64,000 bases of DNA from Halosolutus halophilus (GCF_022869805.1 NZ_CP094974.1:1860001-1924000), one strand, 5' to 3'. Shown: positions 37,803 through 47,373, counted from the stretch's first letter. Notes: generated by a model from the letters alone, not told the origin. Numbers and translations: made by a program.

Positions 37803-38300
37803 TCATCCTCGCAGTTCCTCGTCGATGTCCGCCTGCGTGAAATCGAAGAACTCCTCGGTGTCGGGGAGGTCGACGTCGAGCACGTGCAGATTCGTCGGCT
37901 GTCCCTGCGAGTCGAAGGCTTTCCAGTCGGTCCATCGGTAGGGCGCGCCGATGATAACGTGGACGCTGCCCCGCCCGAACGTTTCGAGGTCCGCGCTGCT
38001 CGGTCGGATGACCCCGTTCGGGTGCGAGTGGATGCTCCCGAGCGCCTTCACGTCGTTCGGAATCTGGCTCGTCTTGACGGTCGCGCTCACGCTGTTCGAC
38101 TCGGTCCCCGGCACCACGAGAATATCCGTGATGACGAGGCCGTCCCGATCGAGTCCCAGTCGGTCCGCCTCGGTTCCCCGGAGAAAGCCCATGTACTCGT
38201 CGGGATGAGTGGCCTCCGAGGACTCGAGGGCGAACTCGAGCGTCTCCTCGGCGATGCCGAGGATTTCGTTCGAGCGAAACAGCGCGTCGAGCAGCCCCAT
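37803..38300 (-). CDS. JAMM/MPN+ metalloprotease (desampylase-like)
   Basis: 165 residues. The JAMM zinc motif is [17 protein letters not shown] (HxHx7SxxD) near 93, with the general-base Glu in [10 protein letters not shown] near 34. In Haloferax, JAMM proteases of this kind remove ubiquitin-like SAMP modifiers; a similar role is inferred here. It follows ribL in order on the same strand. Confidence 0.9.
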   Translation of the reverse strand: MGLLDALFRSNEILGIAEETLEFALESSEATHPDEYMGFLRGTEADRLGLDRDGLVITDILVVPGTESNSVSATVKTSQIPNDVKALGSIHSHPNGVIRPSSADLETFGRGSVHVIIGAPYRWTDWKAFDSQGQPTNLHVLDVDLPDTEEFFDFTQADIDEELRG

Positions 38301-38397
38301 GTCCCTACCTGTGGGCTTGCCGTTGCTAAACGTTCCGAAAGGGACCCCGTCGATCGGAGGTTCGATCGATCACCCTGCGGCCCCTCGATCGGCCCGG

Positions 38398-38802
38398 TTA
38401 GCTCTCGGCGTCGTCTTTTCGGACGATGCCGTCGAAAGTACCGTACAGCACGTCCTCGTCGTCCGCGTTGGTGCAGACGGCGGAACACTTCACCTCGTAG
38501 TGGCGATCGGTCTCGGTGACGGCGTCGACGACCATCCGGCAGGCGATCGTGTCGCCCGTCCGGACCGGTCTTCGGAACTCGAACTCCATGCTGCGAGCGA
38601 TGTAGCTCATGTCGCCGCCGATCTTCGTCGGTAACGTGGCCGTGAGCAGCCCCTGGACGATCAGCCGGCCCTCCTCGTCCGGTTCCGTGTGGATGGCCTG
38701 CTGGTCGCCCGAGAGGTCGCCGAAGTCGCGGACCTCTTCGCGGCCGAACGTCCGCTCGTAGGTGTACTCGTCACCTTCCGCGGGCGGGGATGAGATGGGC
38801 AT
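38398..38802 (-). CDS. MaoC-like hot-dog dehydratase
   Basis: 134 residues from the ATG at 38802 (MPISSPPAEGDEYTYERTFG). The hot-dog fold hydratase core is FGDLSGDQQAIHTEP, where the Asp and His correspond to the R-hydratase active site (D-x4-H), and PVRTGDTIACRMVVDAV. It probably hydrates an enoyl-CoA. The longer frame upstream overlaps the RecJ promoter and is rejected. Confidence 0.85.
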   Translation of the reverse strand: MPISSPPAEGDEYTYERTFGREEVRDFGDLSGDQQAIHTEPDEEGRLIVQGLLTATLPTKIGGDMSYIARSMEFEFRRPVRTGDTIACRMVVDAVTETDRHYEVKCSAVCTNADDEDVLYGTFDGIVRKDDAES

Positions 38803-38974
38803 GCAGGAAGCGTTTCGCCGGTCGATCTTGTAACTGGCGTGCGACGGACTCGCAAGATCTGGGCGGTCCGTCGCAATTCGATCGGCATCCCGCCCTGCCG
38901 GAAATCCGGACCGATCGAACGCTCGTCGCTTCTTGACAAGGGTTATACGCGACCGTCTCAAATTACGGGCCAAG

Positions 38975-40879
38975 ATGACACCCACGCCCGCCGGGAACGC
39001 CGGCGCAGACGACGGGGATTCCGTCGTCTACGATCTCGCTGCAGAGTGTACTGCAGAGGACGTCGAACAGGACACGCCTTATCTCGCCGAAATCAACGGT
39101 ATCGTCGATTACGGCGTCTTCGTCGACCTCTCGGAGTCCGTCTCCGGGCTCGTTCACGAGTCCGTTCTCGAAGGAACCTTCGCCGTCGGCGACGAACTCG
39201 TCGTCGAACTCGAAAGCGTTCGCGACAACGGCGACATGGCGTTCGAACCGGCAGACGTCGAGGAGTACACCCTCCAGAACGTCTCCCACGACTACGCCCT
39301 GACCGGGACCGATCGACTCGAGGCCAACGTCGGCGACCAGATCCACCTCGAAGGGGAGGTCGTGCAGGTCAAACAGACCGGCGGCCCGACGGTCTTCCAC
39401 GTCGCCGACGAGTACGGCGTCGTTCCGTGTGCCGCGTTCGAGGAGGCGGGCGTCCGTGCCTACCCGCGAGTCGAGGTCGGCGACGTCGTTCGCGTCACCG
39501 GCACCCCGGAACACCGCGAGAACTCCCTGCAGATCGAGGTCGACGGCCTCTCGAAACTCGACGGCGAGGACGCCGAGGAAGCCCGCGAACGGCTCGAGAC
39601 GGCCCTCGAATCCCGCGCCGAGCCCCACGACGTCGAACCGCTGATCGACTGGCCGGCGTTCGAGAAGCTCCGGCCCGATCTCCGCGAGGTCGCGAAACTG
39701 CTCCGCCAGACGGTCCTCGAGGGCCGCCCGATCCGCGTGCGCCATCACGCCGACGGCGACGGCATGTGCGCGGCCGTCCCGGTCCAGATCGCCCTCAAGC
39801 GGTTCATCGCCGACGTCCACGAGGACGACGACGCGCCGCGTCACCTCATCAAGCGCCTGCCCGCGAAGGCGCCGTTCTACGAGATGGAGGACGCGACGCG
39901 GGACCTGAACTTCGCCCTGGAGGACCGCGAGAAACACGGCCAGCAACTCCCGCTCTTGCTCATGCTGGACAACGGCTCGACGGCCGAGGACGTCCCGGCC
40001 TACGAGACGCTGGCCCACTACGACATCCCGATCGCCGTCGTCGACCACCACCACCCAGACCCCGACGCGGTGGGCGACCTGCTCGACGCACACGTCAACC
40101 CGTACCTCCACGACGAGGACTACCGGATCACGACGGGGATGCTCTGTGTCGAACTCGCGCGGATGATCTACCCCGACCTGACCAACGAACTCCGTCACGT
40201 CCCCGCCGTCGCCGGACTCGCGGACCGATCGAAGGCCGACGCGATGGACGACTACCTCCAACTCGCCGCCGACGAGGGGTACGACGAGGACCGCCTCAAG
40301 GACGTCAGCGAGGCGCTCGACTACGCCGCGTTCTGGCTGCGGTACAACTCCGGCGACCAGTTGATCGAGGACCTGCTCCAGATCGACAACGGCGACGCCG
40401 AGCGCCACCGCGAACTCGTCTCGTTTTTCGCCTCCCGGGCCCGCGAGGAGGTCGACGAGCAACTCGACGCCGCGATGGCTCACCTCGAACACGAGGACCT
40501 CGACAACGGCGCGCACCTCTACCGGATCGACGTCGAGAACTACGCCCACCGCTTTACCTACCCCGCGCCGGGCAAGACCACGGGCGAAATTCACGATCGC
40601 AAGATCGAGGAAACCGGCGATCCGGTGATCACGGTCGGATACGGTCCCGACTTCGCCGTTCTCCGCAGCGACGGCGTTCGGCTCGACATCCCGCAGATGG
40701 TCTCGGAACTCGAGGAGGAGGTCCCCGGCGGCGGCGTCTCCGGCGGTGGCCACCTCGTCGTCGGTTCGATCAAGTTCGTCAAGGGCAAACGCGAGAAAGT
40801 GATCGACGCCCTCGTGGAGAAAATGGCCGAAGCGGACATCGACGAGGAACTCTCGAGTGCTGCCCCGATCGACGACTGA
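38975..40879 (+). CDS. RecJ-like DHH phosphoesterase with S1/OB domains
   Basis: 634 residues from the ATG at 38975. The N-terminal S1 domain (about 40-95, GIVDYGVFVDLSESVSGLVH) is followed by an OB domain (about 115-205) and a DHH nuclease core (about 250-634), with RHHADGDGMCAAVP, IAVVDHHHPDPDAVGDLLD and a C-terminal DHHA1 substrate motif GGGVSGGGHLVVGSIKF. It is a single-strand nuclease of the archaeal RecJ/GAN type, acting in replication or repair. A TATA-like GGTTATACGC lies at 38941-38950. Confidence 0.9.
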   Translation: MTPTPAGNAGADDGDSVVYDLAAECTAEDVEQDTPYLAEINGIVDYGVFVDLSESVSGLVHESVLEGTFAVGDELVVELESVRDNGDMAFEPADVEEYTLQNVSHDYALTGTDRLEANVGDQIHLEGEVVQVKQTGGPTVFHVADEYGVVPCAAFEEAGVRAYPRVEVGDVVRVTGTPEHRENSLQIEVDGLSKLDGEDAEEARERLETALESRAEPHDVEPLIDWPAFEKLRPDLREVAKLLRQTVLEGRPIRVRHHADGDGMCAAVPVQIALKRFIADVHEDDDAPRHLIKRLPAKAPFYEMEDATRDLNFALEDREKHGQQLPLLLMLDNGSTAEDVPAYETLAHYDIPIAVVDHHHPDPDAVGDLLDAHVNPYLHDEDYRITTGMLCVELARMIYPDLTNELRHVPAVAGLADRSKADAMDDYLQLAADEGYDEDRLKDVSEALDYAAFWLRYNSGDQLIEDLLQIDNGDAERHRELVSFFASRAREEVDEQLDAAMAHLEHEDLDNGAHLYRIDVENYAHRFTYPAPGKTTGEIHDRKIEETGDPVITVGYGPDFAVLRSDGVRLDIPQMVSELEEEVPGGGVSGGGHLVVGSIKFVKGKREKVIDALVEKMAEADIDEELSSAAPIDD

Positions 40880-41023
40880 CCGTCGCCGATCGACCGCCGA
40901 TCGGCCGCGCAGTGTCGGCTCACCGCATCCGGATCGACCGCCGGAAGGGAGTTCGAGTCGGGATCGGTACGAACGAGTCGCGACCGACGGTCCTCGACGC
41001 CAGCGTCTCCGTCCCTGTTGACC

Positions 41024-41518
41024 ATGATCGATCGACGCGACAGTACCGATCCGGCGACCGTCGTCCTCGTTTCGTCGTCGTCGGACCTGATTCGGCTCAC
41101 GAGGGAGTTCGCCGCGGACGACGGCTCCATCGAACTCCACGCTGTTTCGGATACTGACACCGCCCTCGCGTTCCTCGATCGACGCGACTCGTACGTCGGC
41201 GCCCCGCGCGCCAGTCTCGTGCTCCTCGACGTCAGGGAGGGCGTAGACGGGACCGAGTTTCTCGAGGCGATCGTCGACGAGCCGACGCTCGCGCAGATTC
41301 CCGTGCTCGTCCTCGGGGAGCCATCGCAGCGCCAGTCCGACTCGAACGCGGGAGCGGGATCTACGGGAACCGGCGTGAGCCAGTACTACGATCGCCACGC
41401 GAACGCGTTCGTTCCCGTGCCGCCCGACAGTGAGGAGGTCGCCGACGTACTGCGCCGGATCGCGATGTTCTGGACGGCGACGGCGCGGCTTCCGAACCGG
41501 GACGATCGCCGCCGCTAG
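41024..41518 (+). CDS. Degenerate response-regulator receiver domain protein
   Basis: 164 residues starting from the ATG at 41024. The receiver fold is visible: ATVVLVSSSSDLIRLTREF at beta 1, the phospho-Asp segment SLVLLDVREGVDGTEFLEAI, and a late ADVLRRIAMFWTATARLPN helix. The acidic pair expected after beta 1 reads SS, and the conserved Lys position near AFVPVPPDSEE is lost. It may act without phosphorylation. It overlaps the next convergent gene by 4 bp. Confidence 0.78.
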   Translation: MIDRRDSTDPATVVLVSSSSDLIRLTREFAADDGSIELHAVSDTDTALAFLDRRDSYVGAPRASLVLLDVREGVDGTEFLEAIVDEPTLAQIPVLVLGEPSQRQSDSNAGAGSTGTGVSQYYDRHANAFVPVPPDSEEVADVLRRIAMFWTATARLPNRDDRRR

Positions 41519-41838
41519 AACTGGTAGCGTCGCTCGTCGTCCATCGCCGGGTACTGGTCCGCACCGGTCATCTCCTCGAAGGTCATCCCGGAGAGATACT
41601 CGTCGTAGGTGACGTCGTAGGCCGATCGCAACTGGAAGTCGAGTTTGCCGCTGTCGACGGTCGTCTGGAACAGCAGGTGGATCGCCCGGCGGACGAGTTC
41701 GTCGGTGTCTTCGGGGTCGAGTGCGGCTTCGAGGAGGGCGAGTTCGTTGCGCGTCTCCCGATCGAGAGCGACGGGTCGCTCCTCATCGATGCCGGCGTAC
41801 GATTGCTCTACGTCCTCGGTGAGATCGTCGAGGCTCAT
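41515..41838 (-). CDS. Hypothetical acidic helical protein
   Basis: 107 residues from the ATG at 41838 (MSLDDLTEDVEQSYAGIDEE). It is predicted mostly helical: RETRNELALLEAALDPEDTD, then a DELVRRAIHLLFQTTVDSG helix and EYLSGMTFEEMTGADQYPA. No family was recognised. It lies divergently next to mutY. Confidence 0.72.
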   Translation of the reverse strand: MSLDDLTEDVEQSYAGIDEERPVALDRETRNELALLEAALDPEDTDELVRRAIHLLFQTTVDSGKLDFQLRSAYDVTYDEYLSGMTFEEMTGADQYPAMDDERRYQF

Positions 41839-41976
41839 ACGGAAGCGGAATCGAGCCGATCGGATAGCCTTTTCGTGGTCGCGGCGGAACCGACGGCCCG
41901 ATCGGTACCGATCCGGATGCGATCGGGTCGCCTCGCGATCAGTACACGTAAGCCCGGCCACTCGCTAGCACGATCG

Positions 41977-42930
41977 ATGAGCGACGCCGAGTCAGATGGG
42001 GACGCGGACACCGACGCGGGTCCGGAGTGGGACCTCCCCGACGATCTGGCCGCAGTCCGCGAGGCCCTGATCGAGTGGTACGAGGCCGACCACCGCACGT
42101 TCCCGTGGCGGGAGACCGACGACCCCTACGAGATCCTCGTCAGCGAGGTGATGAGCCAGCAGACCCAGCTCGATCGGGTCGTCGAAGCCTGGGAGGAATT
42201 CCTCGATCGGTGGCCGACGACCGCCGACCTCGCGGCGGCCGATCGGGCCGACGTCGTCGGCTTCTGGACGGGCCACAGTCTCGGCTACAACAACCGGGCG
42301 AAGTACCTCCACGAAGCGGCCACCCAAGTGGAAACGGAGTACGACGGGGAGTTCCCGGAGACGCCGGCGGGACTCCAGGACCTGATGGGTGTGGGTCCCT
42401 ACACCGCGAACGCGGTGGCGAGTTTCGCGTTCGACAACGGCGACGCCGTCGTCGACACGAACGTCAAGCGGGTCGCGTACCGGGCCTTCGACGTGCCGGA
42501 CGACGATGCGGCCTTCGAGGCGGCTGCGAACGAACTCCTGCCCGACGGCGAGTCCCGCGTCTGGAACAACGCGATCATGGAACTCGGCGGCGTGGCCTGT
42601 ACGCAGACGCCGCGTTGCGACGAGGTCGGCTGTCCGTGGCGCGAGTGGTGCAGCGCCTACGGGACCGGCGACTTCACCGCGCCCGACGTTCCCACCCAGC
42701 CGAGTTTCGAGGGGAGCCGCCGCCAGTTCCGCGGGCGCGTGATCGCCGCGCTGCGGGAGTACGACGAACTCGCGATCGACACGCTCGGCCACCGTATCCG
42801 CGTCGACTACGCACCCGAGGGCGAGTACGGCCGGGAGTGGCTTCTCGGCCTGCTCGAGGACCTCGTGGACGACGGACTGGTCGACGTGAACCGATCGGGC
42901 GACGAGCCTATCGCCCGATTACGTCGATAA
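41977..42930 (+). CDS. mutY: A/G-specific adenine DNA glycosylase
   Basis: 317 residues from the ATG at 41977. The catalytic Glu is in ILVSEVMSQQTQLDRVVEAW (about 50-69), the HhH motif in LMGVGPYTANAVASFAF with the Asp in AVVDTNVKRVAYR. The iron-sulfur loop CTQTPRCDEVGCPWREWC has Cys spacing C-x5-C-x4-C-x5-C rather than the C-x6-C-x2-C-x5-C usual in MutY. It removes adenine opposite 8-oxoguanine. A NUDIX-like C-terminal domain is absent; a short C-terminal part reads RVIAALREYDELAIDTLGH. Confidence 0.92.
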   Translation: MSDAESDGDADTDAGPEWDLPDDLAAVREALIEWYEADHRTFPWRETDDPYEILVSEVMSQQTQLDRVVEAWEEFLDRWPTTADLAAADRADVVGFWTGHSLGYNNRAKYLHEAATQVETEYDGEFPETPAGLQDLMGVGPYTANAVASFAFDNGDAVVDTNVKRVAYRAFDVPDDDAAFEAAANELLPDGESRVWNNAIMELGGVACTQTPRCDEVGCPWREWCSAYGTGDFTAPDVPTQPSFEGSRRQFRGRVIAALREYDELAIDTLGHRIRVDYAPEGEYGREWLLGLLEDLVDDGLVDVNRSGDEPIARLRR

Positions 42931-43069
42931 CGGGTTCGCAGGTTCCGCGGGGGCTGATCGAACGACGCCTCCTATCTGGTCCCGATGGAGCTCCGTCCGG
43001 TCGGACGCTCGTTCTGCAGATTTGATTCGATGACGTACATTTATCCGCGTCAGTCACGAACACCTACAT

Positions 43070-43312
43070 ATGTTCGAACGCGTAACACACGCGCTGAACC
43101 GGGCCCGCTACGCAGCGACCGGTGCGGCGATCGGGGCCTTCGTCGGAGGATTGATCAGTCGAAACGGCGCGAGCACGGGTGCGGCGATCGGCGCTCTCGT
43201 CGGCGCGACGATCGGCGAGAAGCGAAGCGACGTCGACGCCGCCGTCGAGCGACTCGGTGATCTGAACGAAACGGGCCTGCGCTCCGGTTCGAAGTCGGAC
43301 GCGCAGGATTGA
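43070..43312 (+). CDS. Small glycine-zipper membrane protein (80 aa)
   Basis: 80 residues with a glycine-zipper helical hairpin (about 17-49): TGAAIGAFVGGLI, then TGAAIGALVGATIGEKRSD. The repeat of Gly and Ala every three to four residues allows tight helix packing in a membrane. It has no recognised family. Confidence 0.7.
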   Translation: MFERVTHALNRARYAATGAAIGAFVGGLISRNGASTGAAIGALVGATIGEKRSDVDAAVERLGDLNETGLRSGSKSDAQD

Positions 43313-43620
43313 ATCGTACTCGCCGTCCCGCCGTTTTCGTCGCCGACTCGAATCCGAACCGTCAAATTCAGGAGTCGACTGGCGGGGACCATGGAGGTTC
43401 TTGTCCGACTGGTCGCGCTCCTCGTCGTGCCGTTGCTCGGAACGGGGCTGAGGCGACAGCGTCCGTACCTGCTCCTTTCCGATCGCCAAAGTCTCGCTTC
43501 CCGCCGATCGATATTGGTCACGTCCGACTGCCGACTGTCGACTGCCGTCGAACAAGTTAGCGAGGTATACGTATTATATTACAGTAGTTTTAAATGACGT
43601 AACAAGAAATGGAGTCGTGT
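43313..43620 (+). promoter_or_regulatory. Gene-free spacer with promoter of the 918-aa protein
   Basis: No gene is supported in this 308-bp spacer. AT-rich elements TATTATATT (43572-43580) and TTTTAAAT (43588-43595) precede the ATG at 43621. The second lies about 26-33 bp before it, which fits a leaderless transcript starting at that ATG and supports 43621 over the ATG at 43609. Confidence 0.55.
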
Positions 43621-46377
43621 ATGCAACGACGCGAAGTGCTCCTCGGAAGCGGTACCGTCGCCGCCGTGTCCCTCCTCGGCTACGCCAACGCAGCGTCGAC
43701 CGACGATACCGCTGCCGACGAGGACGGAGGTGGGACGGCAGCGCCGTCCGACCTCGACACCGTCCTCGAACTGGTCCCCGCGGAATCAGCCCTCGACGCG
43801 AGTTATCAGCGACTCCACTACGCCTCGGTCGAGGAGGTGGACGAAAACGAACTCGACCACGAGACCCGGCGCGTCCTGGACGATCTGGATGCGATCGAGT
43901 CGGACTCGGTATCCACGGTCAGTTCGGTACACGGCGAGAACGGGACACTCAGTATCAGTGCCATGACCGGGTCGTTCGACCGACCCGAGGCTGGCGACGC
44001 CACGGGCGAGGACGGCGACTGGCGAATCGCCGAACTTGACGACGGCGACGCGATCGCGGCCACGGACGATCGACTGGTGGTCGTCACCGCAGAGGACCCC
44101 ACCGGGATCGCCGAGACGGCCGCCGAGGTCGCCCGCGGCGATACCGAGTCTGTCCTGAAGAGCCCCGAAAACACCGAACCGACGTTCGAACGGCTCGAGT
44201 CCTCGGAGTACGTGATTTTCCTTCCGAACCTGGAGGACTTCGACCACCTCGAGTTCGGCGACGACGTCGAGTCGATCGGGGTCGGCTTCGAGCAGCCGCG
44301 GACGCGTACGGCGTCCTCGGGGACGAGAGAAACCGAGTTCGTCCTCGGGCTCGCCCCGGACGCCGACGTCGACGACGACTGGATCGTAGAGCGCCTCGAA
44401 CGGGTCGAACCGGGCGAGTTCGTCGAGACGTCGATCGATCGAACCGACGGCTTCGTCCACGTCGAGGCCGTCGTCGACCTGCCGCCTGAGCGGGACCGTG
44501 ACGCCGCACCCGACGCGCGGGTTCGCGCCCACCCAGTGGCCGACGAGGGTATCGTGACGTTCGAACACCTCGATGGCGAGTCGATCGACACCGACGAACT
44601 CGAGGTGTGGCTCGACGGCGAACTCGCGGACGCGCAACTCGCCGACGAGTACGACGCCTTCGTGGAGGGAGATACCTTCGAACTCGAGACGGGGCCGATC
44701 GCCGACGTCGGACTGCGCTGGTTCGACGAGGCCGAGGACGTCTACTACTACTACGATACGGCCCTCGTCGGCGGCGACTCGTTCGAGGTGAGCTACGACG
44801 GCGACGACACGGTCGAGATCACCTACGTCGGCGACCGCGACGTCGATCCGGATCGTCTCAGGCTGGTTCACCGGACTAACGACGGTTCGTCCGCCCCCGA
44901 ACGGACGGGGATCGACGACGTGTCGGGATCGCTCACGGCCGGCGAGACGATCACGGTCGAAGACGTCACGCTCGGCGATCGCGTCTCCCTCCAGCTGGCG
45001 GCACCGGCCAACCCGAACCGCGGACAGCGGCCGCTCGCTCGCTACCACGTTCGACCGCCCCGACTGCACCTCCGCAGTCGCGGCGAGGGCGTCGTCGCGC
45101 GATACTACGATCGCCAGGACCGCGCCGCCGAGGAGTTCCGCGTGCTGGTCGAAGACGACCCGGGCGACGTCCAGTTCGCCGACGTCACAGACACCCTCTC
45201 GGAGGGCGACGAGATCGAACTCGGTGACTTCCCACACGGCACCAGCGTCGCCGTGGAGTGGCTCGAACCGGACGATCCCGTCGTCGTCGCGGAGACCGTC
45301 GTGCGCCCCTCCGCCCACATCCAACTCGCCTACGACGACGCCGAAGGGACGGTCACCGCCGAGCACGTGGACGGCGACCCGATCGCAGCCGACGACCTCG
45401 AACTCCGGTTCGACGGCCAGCCGGCCGACGACCAGCCAGCCGACGAGTACGAGACGTTCGAACCGGGCGACGAACTCGCGTCCGACGTGCAGCCGTTCAC
45501 GTCGATCGAACTCGTCTGGGACGGTGGCGAGGACGTCGAGCACGGTCTCGGTCGCGCCATCGCCGGTCGGGAGTCGATCGAGGCCAGCTACGATCCCGAC
45601 GCGGCCGAGGTCGAACTCGTTTACACGGGCGAACAGCCCGCAGACCCGGACGGACTCGTGATCGACCACGACCACGAGGCCCGGTCGGGCGACGGCGACG
45701 CCCTGTTCGCAGCCGAATACGAGACCCTGTCCCAGGGCGACGGGATCGTCGTCGAAGACGTCGCTCCCGAGGACCGGATCACCGTCATGCTTGTCCAGGA
45801 CGGGGAGAACCACGTCTCTCATCGGTCGATCTTCCACTTCACCCCCGAGCCGAGATGGGCCTTCTCCTTCGACGAGCGGGAGAACGGCCTCGTCGCCATC
45901 TATCGCGAGCGGACCGATCGTGACGCCGACCACTTCGAAATCCTCGTCGACGGCGACGACGCCGACGTGCAGCCGTCGGATCGACACGAGACGCTGTCGA
46001 TGGGCGACGAGATCGTCCTCGGCGAGTTCGATGCCGGTACCGAACTCACCATCGAGTGGACCGTCCCCGACGAGCCACGGGAAGTGACCGACCACGTCGT
46101 CCTCCCCGACGCCGAGTTCGACTTCGACCACCGGCCGGACGACGGAACGGTCGTGGTCGAACACGCTGGCGGCGACGAAATCGCTGCCGAGAATCTGGGC
46201 GTGGTCGTCGAACCGACCCGGTCCGAACCGACTGGCTGGGACGACCACGAGACGGTCACGGAGGGCGATCGCACGACGGTCACCATCGAGGAGACCGAAC
46301 GCGGTCGCGGGGCGACGGTCGTTGCCGTCGTGTTCCAAGAGCACAGAGCGATCGCCCACGAACGAATCGACGACTGA
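43621..46377 (+). CDS. Large secreted protein made of repeated beta domains
   Basis: 918 residues from the ATG at 43621 (MQRREVLLGSGTVAAVSLLG), a twin-arginine signal with AlaAsnAla near the cleavage site. Residues about 40-290 form a unique N-terminal part. After about residue 298 there are seven beta-rich domains of about 85-95 residues. Domains 1, 4 and 7 share TVT/EH-type text with DGD.IAADDLE; 2 matches 5 and 3 matches 6, so the real unit is three domains (about 266 residues). Domain 4 contains VDGDPIAADDLELRFDG and domain 7 contains HAGGDEIAAENLGVVVE, the latter like C-terminal domains of haloarchaeal pilin-type proteins (tentative). It is probably a surface or adhesive protein. Confidence 0.78.
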   Translation: MQRREVLLGSGTVAAVSLLGYANAASTDDTAADEDGGGTAAPSDLDTVLELVPAESALDASYQRLHYASVEEVDENELDHETRRVLDDLDAIESDSVSTVSSVHGENGTLSISAMTGSFDRPEAGDATGEDGDWRIAELDDGDAIAATDDRLVVVTAEDPTGIAETAAEVARGDTESVLKSPENTEPTFERLESSEYVIFLPNLEDFDHLEFGDDVESIGVGFEQPRTRTASSGTRETEFVLGLAPDADVDDDWIVERLERVEPGEFVETSIDRTDGFVHVEAVVDLPPERDRDAAPDARVRAHPVADEGIVTFEHLDGESIDTDELEVWLDGELADAQLADEYDAFVEGDTFELETGPIADVGLRWFDEAEDVYYYYDTALVGGDSFEVSYDGDDTVEITYVGDRDVDPDRLRLVHRTNDGSSAPERTGIDDVSGSLTAGETITVEDVTLGDRVSLQLAAPANPNRGQRPLARYHVRPPRLHLRSRGEGVVARYYDRQDRAAEEFRVLVEDDPGDVQFADVTDTLSEGDEIELGDFPHGTSVAVEWLEPDDPVVVAETVVRPSAHIQLAYDDAEGTVTAEHVDGDPIAADDLELRFDGQPADDQPADEYETFEPGDELASDVQPFTSIELVWDGGEDVEHGLGRAIAGRESIEASYDPDAAEVELVYTGEQPADPDGLVIDHDHEARSGDGDALFAAEYETLSQGDGIVVEDVAPEDRITVMLVQDGENHVSHRSIFHFTPEPRWAFSFDERENGLVAIYRERTDRDADHFEILVDGDDADVQPSDRHETLSMGDEIVLGEFDAGTELTIEWTVPDEPREVTDHVVLPDAEFDFDHRPDDGTVVVEHAGGDEIAAENLGVVVEPTRSEPTGWDDHETVTEGDRTTVTIEETERGRGATVVAVVFQEHRAIAHERIDD

Positions 46378-46401
46378 TCGCGTCCGCCGGTCGATCGGCC
46401 C

Positions 46402-47373
46402 CTACAGGAGCAGGAAGCCGACGATCGAGACGGCGATGAAGACGGCTTTCAGGCCGACGTTGACGGCGATCACCTTCGTCCCGAACTCCGCGCCCCAGAT
46501 GCCGTACTGGAACGGGATCGATCGCTTGACCGTGCCGATCGTCAGCGAGACCAGACTCCCGACCAGCAGCGTGACGACTGCCTCCTCGGGGGTGAAGACG
46601 TCGCCGATCATGGGTGCGATCGCGATCGCACCGCTGGTCGGATCGACGGTCGACACGAGGACCACGGGCACCGCAGCGCCCGGGAGGCCGACCAGCGCCG
46701 TGATCGGTTCGGCGATCCCGGTCATGGCTTCGAGGTCGACGTACTCGAGACCGACGAAGACGAACGAGTAGATCACCGCCAGCCGCGGCACGATCGAGCG
46801 GAGGCGGTCGCCGGTCTTGGCGGCGGCGTGGCGGACCCTCTCGCGGTGGGATCGGGGACCGTCGTCGCCGCCTCCGTCGGGGGCGTCGGGATCGATCGCA
46901 CCGCCGTGGTACTCGTAGCCGCGCAGGAGGACGGCCCCGGCGACCAGACCGACGATCGTGATCGCAAGCGAGATGCCGGCGCGCACACCGACGTACAGAA
47001 GCCCGACCCGGAGGCCGAGAATGGGAACGAGGACGGGGCCGTAGTAGGTGAAGATGTGCTGGAGGAAGCCGAAGAACGTGTTGACGACCACGGCGATCAG
47101 CGTCGCCCGGTCGTCCAGCAGGCCCGACTCGCGAAACTCCGCGAGCATGCCGTACCCCGCGGTGACCGAGACGGTGTTGGTGATGACCGCCGCCCCGACC
47201 TCCTCGGGGAGGTTCGCGGGGTCGGTGAGGTAGCGACCTGCGCGAGCGACGACGTCGACGAGTCCGTACGCGACCGCGAGGTTCGCGAGACCGACGCCGG
47301 CACCGATCAGGAGCGTGATGGTTGCGATCCGCGGGAAGGCCTCGGATAGCAGAACCGAGACGATCGACGGCAC
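46402..47373 (-). CDS. Nucleoside recognition (Gate) domain membrane protein
   Basis: 323 residues with about eight hydrophobic helices. It has two Gate halves: NLPEEVGAAVITNTVSVTAG (about 53-72), whose internal Asn is typical, and STVDPTSGAIAIAPMIGDVF (about 241-260). An acidic Gly/Asp loop (DPDAPDGGGDDGPRSH) separates them. It is a family of putative transporters or export proteins related to spore maturation protein A/B; the substrate is unknown. Confidence 0.85.
   Translation of the reverse strand: MPSIVSVLLSEAFPRIATITLLIGAGVGLANLAVAYGLVDVVARAGRYLTDPANLPEEVGAAVITNTVSVTAGYGMLAEFRESGLLDDRATLIAVVVNTFFGFLQHIFTYYGPVLVPILGLRVGLLYVGVRAGISLAITIVGLVAGAVLLRGYEYHGGAIDPDAPDGGGDDGPRSHRERVRHAAAKTGDRLRSIVPRLAVIYSFVFVGLEYVDLEAMTGIAEPITALVGLPGAAVPVVLVSTVDPTSGAIAIAPMIGDVFTPEEAVVTLLVGSLVSLTIGTVKRSIPFQYGIWGAEFGTKVIAVNVGLKAVFIAVSIVGFLLL

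Noticed and set aside
38963-41398. 811-codon minus-strand frame opposite the RecJ-like gene
   Set aside because: It is an antisense composition artefact; the plus strand has clear S1, OB and DHH motifs.
43391-43597. 68-codon plus-strand frame upstream of the 918-residue protein
   Set aside because: It overlaps the promoter and has weak composition; only the first 20 residues look like a signal peptide, by chance.
43786-46359. 857-codon minus-strand frame opposite the 918-residue protein
   Set aside because: There are no start signals, signal peptide or motifs; the plus-strand frame has a Tat signal and domain repeats.
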